Below are positions 24,612 through 34,306 of a stretch of 64,000 nucleotides of DNA, piece after piece. The stretch comes from Pseudomonadota bacterium (GTDB lineage Bacteria; Myxococcota_A; Polyangia; Polyangiales; Polyangiaceae). The position numbers and the translations under genes are program-made. The notes under the pieces are model-generated. The model worked only from the letters and a program-made list of their open reading frames with translations. It made no database searches and was not told the origin of the DNA. Within the stretch, counting starts at the first letter, position 1. Every line of letters starts with the position of its first letter. The stretch lies in the NCBI GenBank assembly GCA_023431345.1, contig JAEYWK010000186.1, positions 62,001 to 126,000 on the forward strand, in the 5' to 3' direction.

Positions 24612-27167
24612 CTAAGCGCTGGCGGCGGGGCTCGCAAGTCCCTTCTTGGCGCGCCGCTGCTCCAAGTAGGCCAGGATCGACGGCAACCACAGCACGGTCG
24701 CCGCGAGGCAAGTCAGCTCACCCACGGCCGCGCTCAACCCAAAGCTATGGATGCCCTTGTTGATCGAGAACAGCAGGGCGAGATAGCCGATGGAGGTCGT
24801 CAGCGAGCACAGCGTGAGCGCCCCACCCGTGGCCAGCACCACTTGGCGCAGCTTGCCCGGCCCCTCGAAGCGGTAACGCTGCATCATGTTGTGGGCATAT
24901 TCCGCGCCAATGCCGATGGTTATCGGGATCGCTACGAAATTCAGAAAGTTCAGCTTGATCCCCTTCAAGTACATGAAGGCCACGAGCCCCGCGACGCCCA
25001 GCAGCCAGGGCACGAACACACCTAGCGCCAGCTTGTTGCCGCGAAATGCGATCAAAATGATCAAGATGGTTCCGAGCGCAGACACGAGCATCGCGCGCGG
25101 CGCATCCTCGCCGATCGTGTAGATCATGTCGGCGAAGATCACCGCCCGGCCGGAGCCGTGAATCACCTCGCCGTTCGGTAGCTTCACCTCGCGGAAGCTG
25201 TTGGCCCAGCGCATCAAGTACTTCGCGTCCCAGACGCTGCGACCGTGCCGGGGCACGATGTAGACGATGCGGCCGCGGGTGCCGTCGCGCTCGGTGAACG
25301 GTCGCGCCGCTTGCTCGGGCAAATCATCGATCCCGATCGGCTTGATTTCGCCCTTCGGCAGGTGCTTCTCGATCTTCGCCCAATCGGCGTCGCTGATCAC
25401 GCCGCGCTTACGCGCGCGCTCGATGCGATCGCGCATCGCCTCGATCAGCGGGATTTTCTCGGACTGATCGCGAGGCAGCAGCGAGAAGATGCTGACCGTC
25501 TTGCCGAACGGCTCGAGCTCCGGATCGGGAGTGCGGCGGCGCTTTTCGAGCTCGACTTCGAGCGGCGGCACCTGGTCGACGCGATCGGTCACGATCGCGA
25601 TGCCATCTTGTCCGACGCGCCCCACCACGTTGTCGACGACGTGCGTCAGCTGCTTGGCCGCCGACTTGTTCTCGGCGTCGTCGTTGCCGATGTTTCGCAG
25701 GTTGTACTCCATCGGGTCATCGTAGAAGTACAGGGCGGTGAGCCCGACCGTGACGAGGCCGATGGCGAGCCCGGTGGAGGCGACCAGCCGCGGCGCCCCC
25801 AAGCCCAGCCGCGCGAACAACACGCCGAAGTAAGAGCCGAGGCTCCAGGCCTTCTCTCCTTCGCGATAGGCGGGCAAGACGCGCTCGCTGGCGGAGAGCA
25901 GCGCAGGCGTGAACAAGTAGGTCGACAGCCAGCAGAACAGCATGCCGTAGCCGCCGATGATGCCGAAATGCTTGAAGCCGCGGAAATCCGTGACGATCAG
26001 CGAGCCGTACGCGAGAGCGCCCGTCGCCGCCGAGGCGAGCGTGGGTATCCAGGTGTCGCGATGGGCGAGGCGGATCGCCTCCGCGATGCCGAACCCCTGA
26101 TCACGGCGGGCTTCGACGTAGCGCGCCATGTACACGATGCCGTAGTTGATCCCGTTACCGGCGATGATGCTGACCAAGAAGCCAGTCGAGCTGTTGAGGT
26201 AACCGATCGTGTAGCGGGTGACGCCGAACGTCCACAGCAGGCCCACCAGCAGCGCGCCACCCATCGTCATCACGACGCGGATGCGATTGAAGTAGAGGTA
26301 CACGATGGCGAGCACGCCCGCCACGCCGCCGACGCCCACGTGGCTCAAGTCGCTGGTGATGCGCTCGTATTCTTCGGCGCCCGTCACGAGGTCGCCCGTG
26401 TACTGGACGATCATCGTCGGCTCGAATCGCTTCGGGTCGACCTTGGCGACGACCGCCTCGACCTTGCGCCGCAGCTCCGCCGTCTTCTCTTTACCGCCCA
26501 CGGGCGTGCGAATCAGGATCGCCGCGAGCGACCCCTCCGGGTTCTCGTAGTAGCCGTTCGGGAACGTCGGCCCCGACGACGGAGCGGCGGGCGTGCGCGC
26601 CGCGAGCTCTTTTTCGATGCTCTCCGCCGTGATCGGCGGCGGCTCGTCTTCCTCGTCGAGCAGCGCGCCTTGCTGCTTGGCGACCTCCCAGTCGTAGCGC
26701 TCGATGATGCGATCGTGGGCCTTTTGCAGGTCCTCCTTCGCGGCGTACAAGAGCGCGTTCTCTTCGAAGAAGCGCCGCGCGTCCTTCACGCCGTAGTCGA
26801 CCGCGCCGACCCACTCTTTGCCGAGCCCGTACAGCTCGGGCACGAGCGCGTCGACGCACGCCTCGAGCTCGCGCTGCTTGCCGCCTTGCTCCGTTCTGAC
26901 GATCAAGCTCAACGTCGCGCTGCCGGCGAGGCGCGCGCTGGCGCGGCGCATCTCGATCACGCTGGGTTTGTTGTCGGGCAAGAGCTCCGACAAGTCGAGC
27001 TTCAGGTCCAGCCGCGAGGACGCCCACGCCGCCGGCAGCATGGTCAGCACGGCGATGACGATGAGCAGCCACGGTCGGCGTGCCTGCAGCTCCGCCAGCA
27101 GCGCGAGTAGCGTCGGAAGGCGGCGCTCGCGGTCGGACGAGTCGGGAGGTGGATCGGCTTCGGCCAT
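24612..27167 (-). CDS. MMPL/RND-family transporter
   Basis: 851 aa from the ATG at 27167. Typical RND repeat: TM1 at about 30-50, a large periplasmic loop (about 50-255), five TMs (about 265-420), a linker with TM7, a second large loop, and TMs to the end. The second set begins MLVSALGTILIILIAF and includes FVAIPITIGIGAEYAHNMMQRY, the sterol-sensing/MMPL-like block; the first set has the matching SIIAGNGINYGIVYMARYVE. MMPL proteins move lipids or hydrophobic compounds across the inner membrane using proton force; the hopanoid transporter HpnN is one relative. The start lies 17 nt after the stop of the outer-membrane-like protein, so they form an operon. Substrate unknown. Confidence 0.9.
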   Translation of the reverse strand: MAEADPPPDSSDRERRLPTLLALLAELQARRPWLLIVIAVLTMLPAAWASSRLDLKLDLSELLPDNKPSVIEMRRASARLAGSATLSLIVRTEQGGKQRELEACVDALVPELYGLGKEWVGAVDYGVKDARRFFEENALLYAAKEDLQKAHDRIIERYDWEVAKQQGALLDEEDEPPPITAESIEKELAARTPAAPSSGPTFPNGYYENPEGSLAAILIRTPVGGKEKTAELRRKVEAVVAKVDPKRFEPTMIVQYTGDLVTGAEEYERITSDLSHVGVGGVAGVLAIVYLYFNRIRVVMTMGGALLVGLLWTFGVTRYTIGYLNSSTGFLVSIIAGNGINYGIVYMARYVEARRDQGFGIAEAIRLAHRDTWIPTLASAATGALAYGSLIVTDFRGFKHFGIIGGYGMLFCWLSTYLFTPALLSASERVLPAYREGEKAWSLGSYFGVLFARLGLGAPRLVASTGLAIGLVTVGLTALYFYDDPMEYNLRNIGNDDAENKSAAKQLTHVVDNVVGRVGQDGIAIVTDRVDQVPPLEVELEKRRRTPDPELEPFGKTVSIFSLLPRDQSEKIPLIEAMRDRIERARKRGVISDADWAKIEKHLPKGEIKPIGIDDLPEQAARPFTERDGTRGRIVYIVPRHGRSVWDAKYLMRWANSFREVKLPNGEVIHGSGRAVIFADMIYTIGEDAPRAMLVSALGTILIILIAFRGNKLALGVFVPWLLGVAGLVAFMYLKGIKLNFLNFVAIPITIGIGAEYAHNMMQRYRFEGPGKLRQVVLATGGALTLCSLTTSIGYLALLFSINKGIHSFGLSAAVGELTCLAATVLWLPSILAYLEQRRAKKGLASPAASA

Positions 27168-27184
27168 GCGGGCTTGCCGTGTTA

Positions 27185-28117
27185 TCACAAAGCCAACGAA
27201 ACCCCGCCCGTCAGGCCGAGCCAAACGTAGGGCAGATGGCCTACCGTACCTTGGGGCAGCTGCGAGAGCGCTGGCGCGAAGGGGAACACGGCCGCAGAGG
27301 CCCCGAGAAACGGGCTGAAGAGGCGCTCCTCTGCCACTCCGAAGTGGAGGCCCAGCCGACCGCCGACGCTGAAGGCCGTGTCGCTCGACGGGCGGCGCGT
27401 CGACTGTCCGCCGACCTCCGCGCGCATGCCGACGGCGCTGGCGTCGATGCTCGTGGAGAGCGGCCCGCGCAGCACGACCCAGCGCGCTCCGATCGCCACG
27501 TCCAGCCGCTCCACCTCTGCACGGCCAGCGAACGCGCCGGTGTACTCGAGCTTGGCCTTCGGCCAGTAGCCGGTGGCGAGCGTCAGCCGCGTGCTACCCG
27601 AACCGAGCGCGACGCCGAGCGCTCCGCCAAAGCTCACCACGCGCGCGCTGTCGGAGAGCGGCGTGCTGAACGCGCCGCGGGCAGCGAGCTCGATGCGGAC
27701 GCGTTTTGGCGCCGTCGCTACCTCCGGCCCGGTCTCGGTCTCGGTCTCGGTCTCGCGAGCGGGAGGGGCGGCCTGCGCTGGCGCAGGCAAGGTGGCCGGT
27801 CGTCGAGGTGCGCTCGCCGTTTCGGGCTCGGGCTCGGGAGCGCCGAGGTCGGGCGGCATGAGCGAGACGACGACCAGCACCGAAACGAAGTGGCTGCGGC
27901 GATCGCAATCGCGCGCAGCGTCTTCGTAGACGCGCACGTTGGTCTTGCCGTCGCGCGTGATCGCGATCGCGATGCTGCCCCCGCGATCACTGATGACGAC
28001 GCTCGCATCCGCGGGCACCGCCTGGCGCTGCGCGGGTGTCGTGAGCTCTCGCACCTCCGCCTGCACGGCATCCGGGCTGGGGCAGCCGGAGTCGCTTTGA
28101 ATGGGGAGCAGCTCCAC
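27185..28117 (-). CDS. Outer-membrane-type protein lacking a signal peptide
   Basis: 310 aa, GTG start at 28117. The first about 95 residues follow a Polyangia pattern: CPSPDAVQAEV, later RDCDRRSHFVSVLVVVSLMPPD. A Pro/Glu/Thr linker follows (TETETETG at about 130). The last about 170 residues are short amphipathic strands (ALGVALGSGSTRLTLATGYW, then GARWVVLRGPLS) ending in an aliphatic residue, as in beta-barrels. Such proteins normally begin with a signal peptide; here the N-terminus resembles a mature protein and an in-frame TAG lies two codons before the GTG, so the signal is missing. It precedes the MMPL transporter by 17 nt and may be its outer-membrane partner. Divergent from the sigma factor. 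Confidence 0.62.
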   Translation of the reverse strand: MELLPIQSDSGCPSPDAVQAEVRELTTPAQRQAVPADASVVISDRGGSIAIAITRDGKTNVRVYEDAARDCDRRSHFVSVLVVVSLMPPDLGAPEPEPETASAPRRPATLPAPAQAAPPARETETETETGPEVATAPKRVRIELAARGAFSTPLSDSARVVSFGGALGVALGSGSTRLTLATGYWPKAKLEYTGAFAGRAEVERLDVAIGARWVVLRGPLSTSIDASAVGMRAEVGGQSTRRPSSDTAFSVGGRLGLHFGVAEERLFSPFLGASAAVFPFAPALSQLPQGTVGHLPYVWLGLTGGVSLAL

Positions 28118-28231
28118 GATTTTTCTCTAGTCCAGCCTGCGTCAGTTCAAAAGGCAGGCATACTCAAGCCGGCCTTTCGTCGGCGCCCCGGGAGTTTTTT
28201 GCGGAGGAGCCAAATTTCTGAAAAGGCAAAG

Positions 28232-28879
28232 ATGGTAGCCCCCCTGGATCAAGGCAGGAACGTGCTGGCCAGTGAGCTCCGAGCCGACCGGGCTCCGGAT
28301 GAGAACCCACCCCACAAGGGCGGTGGTGTCTCTGCGCTCAGCTTCGAGGCGCTCTACGAGCAGTGGTTCAGCGATGTCTCGCGCTGGGTGCGCGCGCTCG
28401 GAGCCGGTGACGCCGACCGTGACGACTTGGTGCAGGACATCTTCCTCGTCGTTCATCGCCGGCTTTCGGATTTCGACGGACACAACGTGGCAGGGTGGCT
28501 CTACCAAATCGCTCGGCGCAAGGTGCGTGATCACCGTCGCCTACTTTGGGTGAAGCACCTGTTCGGAAATACCAGCTCCCCCTTGACCGACGCGACGCTG
28601 GCCACGACGAGCGGACCGCTCGATGCGCTCGAAACGAAGCAAAAGCAGGCCCTACTTCAAACTTTGCTGGAAAAGCTGAACGAAGATCAGCGCGCTGCGT
28701 TCGTGCTCTTCGAAATCGAAGGCAATAGCGGCGAAGATATCGCTGCGCTACAAGGTGTACCCATCAACACCGTGTGGGCGCGCATTCACAAAGCTCGCAA
28801 GAAGCTGCAGGAGCAAGCCGCGCGCTTCGAGAAGCGGGGCGCTCAGGGCGGAGCTCGACGTCGGGGGAGGGTTCGATGA
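28232..28879 (+). CDS. ECF-type RNA polymerase sigma factor
   Basis: 215 aa from the ATG at 28232, with AAAGG just upstream. Sigma region 2 is at about 35-100 (ALYEQWFSDVSRWVRALG, DRDDLVQDIFLVVHRRL, WLYQIARRKVRDHRR) and region 4 at about 145-195 (LNEDQRAAFVLFEIEG, DIAALQGVPINTVWARIHKAR). The helix order and absence of regions 1 and 3 fit the ECF (group 4) class. The tail is basic and Gly/Arg-rich. It ends in an ATGA overlap with a membrane TPR protein, the usual place for an anti-sigma factor. The 114-bp gap to the divergent gene should hold its promoter, often self-activated in this class. Confidence 0.9.
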   Translation: MVAPLDQGRNVLASELRADRAPDENPPHKGGGVSALSFEALYEQWFSDVSRWVRALGAGDADRDDLVQDIFLVVHRRLSDFDGHNVAGWLYQIARRKVRDHRRLLWVKHLFGNTSSPLTDATLATTSGPLDALETKQKQALLQTLLEKLNEDQRAAFVLFEIEGNSGEDIAALQGVPINTVWARIHKARKKLQEQAARFEKRGAQGGARRRGRVR

Positions 28880-29544
28880 AGCGCTTGATCGAAGAATCCG
28901 AGCCGGCGCTGAGCACGCTGACGCAGCTGGTTGCTAGCAGCGCTCCGCACCAGTCGAGCCCGTTCGCGAAGCGCCACGTTTACTCGCGCATCCAGCGCGC
29001 CCTCGAGGCGAGCCCTTCGCGCGCCGCCTGGCGTCCCGCCCTCCTCGCGACGGCAGGCTTGCTGATCGCGGCCACGGCGGCCGCCGCCGGATATTCCATC
29101 GTTGCGCCGGAGGCTCCGGCGCTCACGCCCGCGCCGTTCGAGCGCGCCCTGCCTCCTGCGGTTCGTGTGGCGCCTGCCCCGGCTTCGGTGTCACCGGTCA
29201 CACCTCCCCCCGTCGAGCCTGAGGTCGAAGTCGGCGTCAAAGACGAAAAGCCGAGCGAACGTCGCGTCGAGAGGCCGCCCCGGCCCGGCGAAGACCCGAC
29301 CCAGGTCGCCGAAGCCGTGCGCGCCCTGCGCAAACAAGGCGACCCGGCGCGCGCGCAAGCCTTGCTCGACCAATACTTGCGCTCGAATCCGCGCGGGGCG
29401 TTGTCGGAAGACGCGCTGGCGCTGTCGATCGAAGCCGCGGCCGCGCGCAAGGATCCGCGCGCGGCCGATTATGCGCGCCGCTACCTGGCGCGCTATCCTC
29501 AAGGCCGCTTCCGCCCGATGGCTGAACGCGTGCTGGCGAAATAG
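28876..29544 (+). CDS. Membrane TPR protein, putative anti-sigma factor
   Basis: 222 aa, ATG at 28876 overlapping the sigma stop (ATGA). The N-terminal cytoplasmic part is about 45 residues and helical. One TM follows (about 52-70; ALLATAGLLIAATAAAA), then a Pro/Val-rich periplasmic linker (about 75-140) and a TPR-like C-terminus (about 145-222; VRALRKQGDPARAQALLDQY, ARRYLARYPQGRF). Coupling to an ECF sigma gene plus a single TM with a periplasmic sensor-like domain fits an anti-sigma factor. The N-terminus has no obvious zinc HxxxCxxC motif, so it would be of a non-ZAS class. The role is inferred from context. Confidence 0.75.
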   Translation: MKRLIEESEPALSTLTQLVASSAPHQSSPFAKRHVYSRIQRALEASPSRAAWRPALLATAGLLIAATAAAAGYSIVAPEAPALTPAPFERALPPAVRVAPAPASVSPVTPPPVEPEVEVGVKDEKPSERRVERPPRPGEDPTQVAEAVRALRKQGDPARAQALLDQYLRSNPRGALSEDALALSIEAAAARKDPRAADYARRYLARYPQGRFRPMAERVLAK

Positions 29545-29612
29545 CGCCGAAAGCTCGGGTGGCGCGGCGCGCTCTGCGCAGCGTAGCCCGCGGGGTTGCG
29601 GACCACTGACCG

Positions 29613-29638
29613 ATCCCTGACAGCTGTGTGTCAGGGAT
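29613..29638. promoter_or_regulatory. Perfect 10-bp inverted repeat before uvrA
   Basis: ATCCCTGACA (29613-29622) and TGTCAGGGAT (29629-29638) are exact complements with a 6-nt loop. No T-tract follows. It lies 69 bp after the TPR gene stop and 74 bp before the uvrA start, so it may be a terminator of the sigma operon or an operator for uvrA. A second perfect palindrome, CCGGTACCGG, lies at 29676-29685. Confidence 0.5.
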
Positions 29639-29712
29639 ATTGCAGCGGTTCGGGCCCCGCGTTGGGGGGCCACTGCCGGTACCGGAGGCGCGGTGCTAGG
29701 CCATGGGCCCCG

Positions 29713-32619
29713 ATGCCGAAGCATGCCCCGCCGCCCGAGCCCGACGCGATCGTCATCCGAGGAGCCCGCGAGCACAACCTCAAGAACGTCACGCTCAGCA
29801 TCCCGAAGCACAGCCTCGTGGTGCTGACGGGCGTGTCGGGCAGCGGCAAGTCGTCGCTCGCCTTCGACACGCTCTACGCGGAGGGGCAGCGCCGCTATGT
29901 CGAGAGCTTGTCGAGCTACGCGCGGCAGTTCCTCGGCCAGATGGAGAAGCCGAAATACGACACGATCCGCGGCCTCTCCCCCACGATTTCCATCGAGCAG
30001 AAGACAGCCTCGAGCAACCCGCGCTCGACCGTCGGCACCGTCACCGAGGTGCACGACTACCTGCGCGTGCTGTACGCGAGCATCGGCGTGCAGCACTGCC
30101 CCCAATGCGGGGTGAAGGCGTCGGGGCAGTCCGCGGAGGCCATCGTGCGCTCGCTGATGGCCCTGCCCAAAGGCGAGACGGTCACGATTTTGGCGCCGCT
30201 CATGCGCCAGCGTAAGGGCGAGCACAAAGACGTGCTCGAGAAGGCTCAAGCCAAGGGCTTCTCGCGGCTGCGCATCGACGGGCGCGTCGTGCGGCTCGGG
30301 CAGGAGCAGGTCACGCTCGACAAGAAGTCGAAGCACGACATCGATATCGTCGTCGACCGCATCAAAATCGAGCCCGACGCGCGCGCCCGCGTCACCGACT
30401 CGGTGGAGACGGCCCTCCGCGAAGGCGAAGGCAAGCTCGTCGCGCTCAGCGCGAAGGGCGAAGAGACGGCGTACAGCGAGAAGAGCGCGTGCCCGAAATG
30501 CGGCATGTCGTTCCAAGAGCTCTCGCCGCTGTCGTTTTCGTTCAACTCGCCGATCGGCTTTTGCGCCGACTGTAACGGCCTCGGTTCGCGCCCGGAGATG
30601 GACCCCGAGCTGGTGGTGCCGAACCCCGAGCTAGCCATCAAAGACGGCGCGATTCAGCCGTGGGCGGCGGCGGTGTCGCGCGGTGAAGGCTGGACCGCGT
30701 CCGAGGTCGACTGGGTGATGCGCCTGCTCAAGATCAAGCTCAGCACGCCTTGGAACAAGCTCACCGCGGCGCAGCAGAAGGGCGTCTTGTGGGGCGCGAG
30801 CATCAAGGGGAACGTGTGGGAAGGGCTCTGCAATCAGCTCATGCGCCGCATGCGCCAAACGGCCAGCGAAGACATGAAGCAGTGGTACATGCGCTACTTC
30901 TCGAGCAAGCCTTGCCATACCTGCGCGGGCGCGCGCTTGAAGGCCGAGAGCCGCGCCGTGAAGATCGCGGGCATGAGCCTGACCGAGCTGTCCCAGAAGC
31001 GCATCGAAGAGGCGTCGGATTGGGTCGACAGCGTCGAGCTCACCGGCGCCGATCGCGAGATCGCGGTGGAGCTCCGTAAGGAGATCCGCGCTCGGCTCGG
31101 CTTCTTGGTCAACGTGGGGCTCGGCTACCTGACGCTCGATCGCGCGGCTTCGACGCTCAGCGGCGGCGAGAGCCAGCGTATCCGCCTCGCGTCGCAGATT
31201 GGCTCCGAGCTCACGGGCGTGATCTACATCCTCGACGAGCCCTCCATCGGCTTGCACCAACGCGACAACGGGCGCTTGCTGGCGACGCTCGAGGCGCTGC
31301 GCGATCTCGGCAACTCCGTGGTCGTTGTCGAGCACGACGAAGAGACGATGACCAAGTCCGACTACCTGATCGATTTCGGTCCCGGGGCGGGCGAGCTCGG
31401 CGGTCAAATCGTAGCCCAGGGCACGCCCGAGCAGGTCATGAAGGATGAAGCGTCGCTCACGGGCGCTTACCTCTCCGGTCGCAAGAAGATCGAGCTGCCA
31501 GCCGCTCGCCGCGCCGGCAACGGTCACTTCATCGAGGTCAAAGGCGCCACCGAGCACAATTTGCGGAACCTCGACGTGAAATTTCCGCTCGGTACGCTGC
31601 TGGCCGTCACCGGCGTGAGCGGCGCCGGCAAGTCGACCCTCGTCAACAGCATCTTGTTCCCCGCGCTGTCACGCAAGCTGCACGACGCGCGCGCGCCGCT
31701 CGGCGCGCACAAGGCGGTGCTCGGTATCGAGCACGTCGACAAGGTCATCGCCATCGACCAGCGTCCGATCGGCCGCACTCCGCGCTCCAACCCCGCTACC
31801 TACACCAAGGTCTTCGACGCGATCCGCGAGCTTTACGCCAGCACACCCGAGGCGCGCGCCTACGGCTACGACGCGGGCCGCTTCTCGTTCAACGTGAAGG
31901 GCGGCCGCTGCGAAGCCTGCGCGGGTGACGGCTTGCGCCAGGTGGAGATGCACTTCTTGCCCGACGTTTACGTGACGTGCGAGGAGTGCGCTGGCCGGCG
32001 CTTCAACGACGCCACGCTGCGCGTCACCTACAAGGGCAAGAGCATCGCGGATACGTTGGAAATGAGCGTGCGCGAGGGCTTGGAGGTGTTCTCGGTGCAC
32101 ACCCAGATCATGCGCGGCCTGCAGACGCTCGCCGACGTCGGGCTCGGCTACGTGAAGATCGGTCAGCCGTCACCCACGCTCTCGGGCGGCGAGGCGCAGC
32201 GCATCAAGCTCGCGCGCGAGCTCTCGCGCGTCGGCACCGGCCGCACCATCTACATCCTCGACGAGCCGACGACCGGCTTGCATTTCGCCGACGTGGAGAA
32301 GCTGCTGCTGGTGCTGTCGCGCCTGGTCGACGCCGGCAATACGGTGGTGGTCATCGAGCACAACCTCGACGTGATAGCGCACGCAGATTGGGTGATCGAC
32401 CTCGGCCCGGAGGGCGGCGCCGGCGGTGGACAGCTGATCGCGGAGGGTACGCCGGAGCAGCTGGCGCGCGTGACCGCGAGCCACACCGGGCGTTACCTCG
32501 AGGAGAAGCTGCAGCAGCTGGGCGGCGGGCTCGCGCAGCCAGCGCGGTCCACCACCAAGCCGGCGGGGCGAGCCAAGCCCAAGGCACGGGGCGGCGCGCG
32601 CGTCGCGGAGGCGAGCTGA
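29713..32619 (+). CDS. uvrA: UvrABC excinuclease subunit A
   Basis: 968 aa from the ATG at 29713. UvrA finds bulky DNA damage and loads UvrB. Two ABC ATPase halves: Walker A GVSGSGKSS near 37-45 and GVSGAGKST near 634-642; signatures LSGGESQRIRLA (about 482) and LSGGEAQRIKLA (about 822). Zinc sites are present: CPKC with CADC in the first half and CEAC with CEEC in the second, plus CHTC. The length is slightly over the usual 940 because of a basic Pro/Lys-rich tail (about 935-968) not needed for the fold. A downstream DUF423 gene follows after 2 nt. The inverted repeat at 29613-29638 is a candidate control site. An upstream extension of the frame is not part of the protein. Confidence 0.96.
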   Translation: MPKHAPPPEPDAIVIRGAREHNLKNVTLSIPKHSLVVLTGVSGSGKSSLAFDTLYAEGQRRYVESLSSYARQFLGQMEKPKYDTIRGLSPTISIEQKTASSNPRSTVGTVTEVHDYLRVLYASIGVQHCPQCGVKASGQSAEAIVRSLMALPKGETVTILAPLMRQRKGEHKDVLEKAQAKGFSRLRIDGRVVRLGQEQVTLDKKSKHDIDIVVDRIKIEPDARARVTDSVETALREGEGKLVALSAKGEETAYSEKSACPKCGMSFQELSPLSFSFNSPIGFCADCNGLGSRPEMDPELVVPNPELAIKDGAIQPWAAAVSRGEGWTASEVDWVMRLLKIKLSTPWNKLTAAQQKGVLWGASIKGNVWEGLCNQLMRRMRQTASEDMKQWYMRYFSSKPCHTCAGARLKAESRAVKIAGMSLTELSQKRIEEASDWVDSVELTGADREIAVELRKEIRARLGFLVNVGLGYLTLDRAASTLSGGESQRIRLASQIGSELTGVIYILDEPSIGLHQRDNGRLLATLEALRDLGNSVVVVEHDEETMTKSDYLIDFGPGAGELGGQIVAQGTPEQVMKDEASLTGAYLSGRKKIELPAARRAGNGHFIEVKGATEHNLRNLDVKFPLGTLLAVTGVSGAGKSTLVNSILFPALSRKLHDARAPLGAHKAVLGIEHVDKVIAIDQRPIGRTPRSNPATYTKVFDAIRELYASTPEARAYGYDAGRFSFNVKGGRCEACAGDGLRQVEMHFLPDVYVTCEECAGRRFNDATLRVTYKGKSIADTLEMSVREGLEVFSVHTQIMRGLQTLADVGLGYVKIGQPSPTLSGGEAQRIKLARELSRVGTGRTIYILDEPTTGLHFADVEKLLLVLSRLVDAGNTVVVIEHNLDVIAHADWVIDLGPEGGAGGGQLIAEGTPEQLARVTASHTGRYLEEKLQQLGGGLAQPARSTTKPAGRAKPKARGGARVAEAS

Positions 32620-32621
32620 GC

Positions 32622-33005
32622 ATGGGCGCTTGGCTCGTCGCGAGCGGCGTCAGCGGCTTCTTGGCGGTGGCGCTCGGCGCGTTCGGTGCGCACGGCTTGA
32701 CGGCGCGGCTCGCCGGCGTCGCCGACGGCGAGAAGCGCCTCGCTTGGTGGAACACGGGCGCGCACTATCACCTGCTGCACGCGCTGGCGCTCGGCCTCGT
32801 GGCGCTCGTGATCGCGCGGGCTCCGGCGGCGCGCTTCGGCGGCTACGGCTTCTGCCTGGGCACGCTGCTGTTCAGCGGCAGCTTGTACGTGATGGCGCTG
32901 GGCGGCCCGCGCTGGCTAGGCGCGGTCACGCCGCTCGGAGGGCTGTGCTTCTTGGCCGGCTGGGCCGTCGTGGCGTGGTGCGGCGTCGCGCTCGGCCGCG
33001 CCTGA
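32622..33005 (+). CDS. DUF423 family membrane protein
   Basis: 127 aa, ATG at 32622, 2 nt after the uvrA stop. Four hydrophobic segments with the DUF423 opening (SGFLAVALGAFGAHGL) and YHLLHALALGLVAL in the second; the end is GGLCFLAGWAVVAW. The family is widespread in Proteobacteria and of unknown function. The tight spacing to uvrA suggests co-transcription, with no known functional link. Confidence 0.93.
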   Translation: MGAWLVASGVSGFLAVALGAFGAHGLTARLAGVADGEKRLAWWNTGAHYHLLHALALGLVALVIARAPAARFGGYGFCLGTLLFSGSLYVMALGGPRWLGAVTPLGGLCFLAGWAVVAWCGVALGRA

Positions 33006-33007
33006 CG

Positions 33008-34159
<1,152 letters not shown>

Positions 34160-34306
34160 GCGGCGCGCACCCTAGCAGAAGCCGCCGCGCGCGCGTCACG
34201 GTCGCCCGAGGGGGGAGCGCCGGTTCACGGCACGGCCCCGCTGCCGTCGATCACTTGGGAGGGTGAGCCGACGCGCGGCTGCCAGCGGGGAGGGCCTGGC
34301 GCACGC

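Noticed and set aside
25245..27110. 621-codon plus-strand frame over the MMPL transporter
   Set aside because: Antisense to a complete 12-TM transporter; charged low-complexity product.
28142..28534. 130-codon minus-strand frame overlapping the sigma factor start
   Set aside because: It is antisense to sigma region 2 and has no signal peptide that would rescue the neighbouring outer-membrane-type gene.
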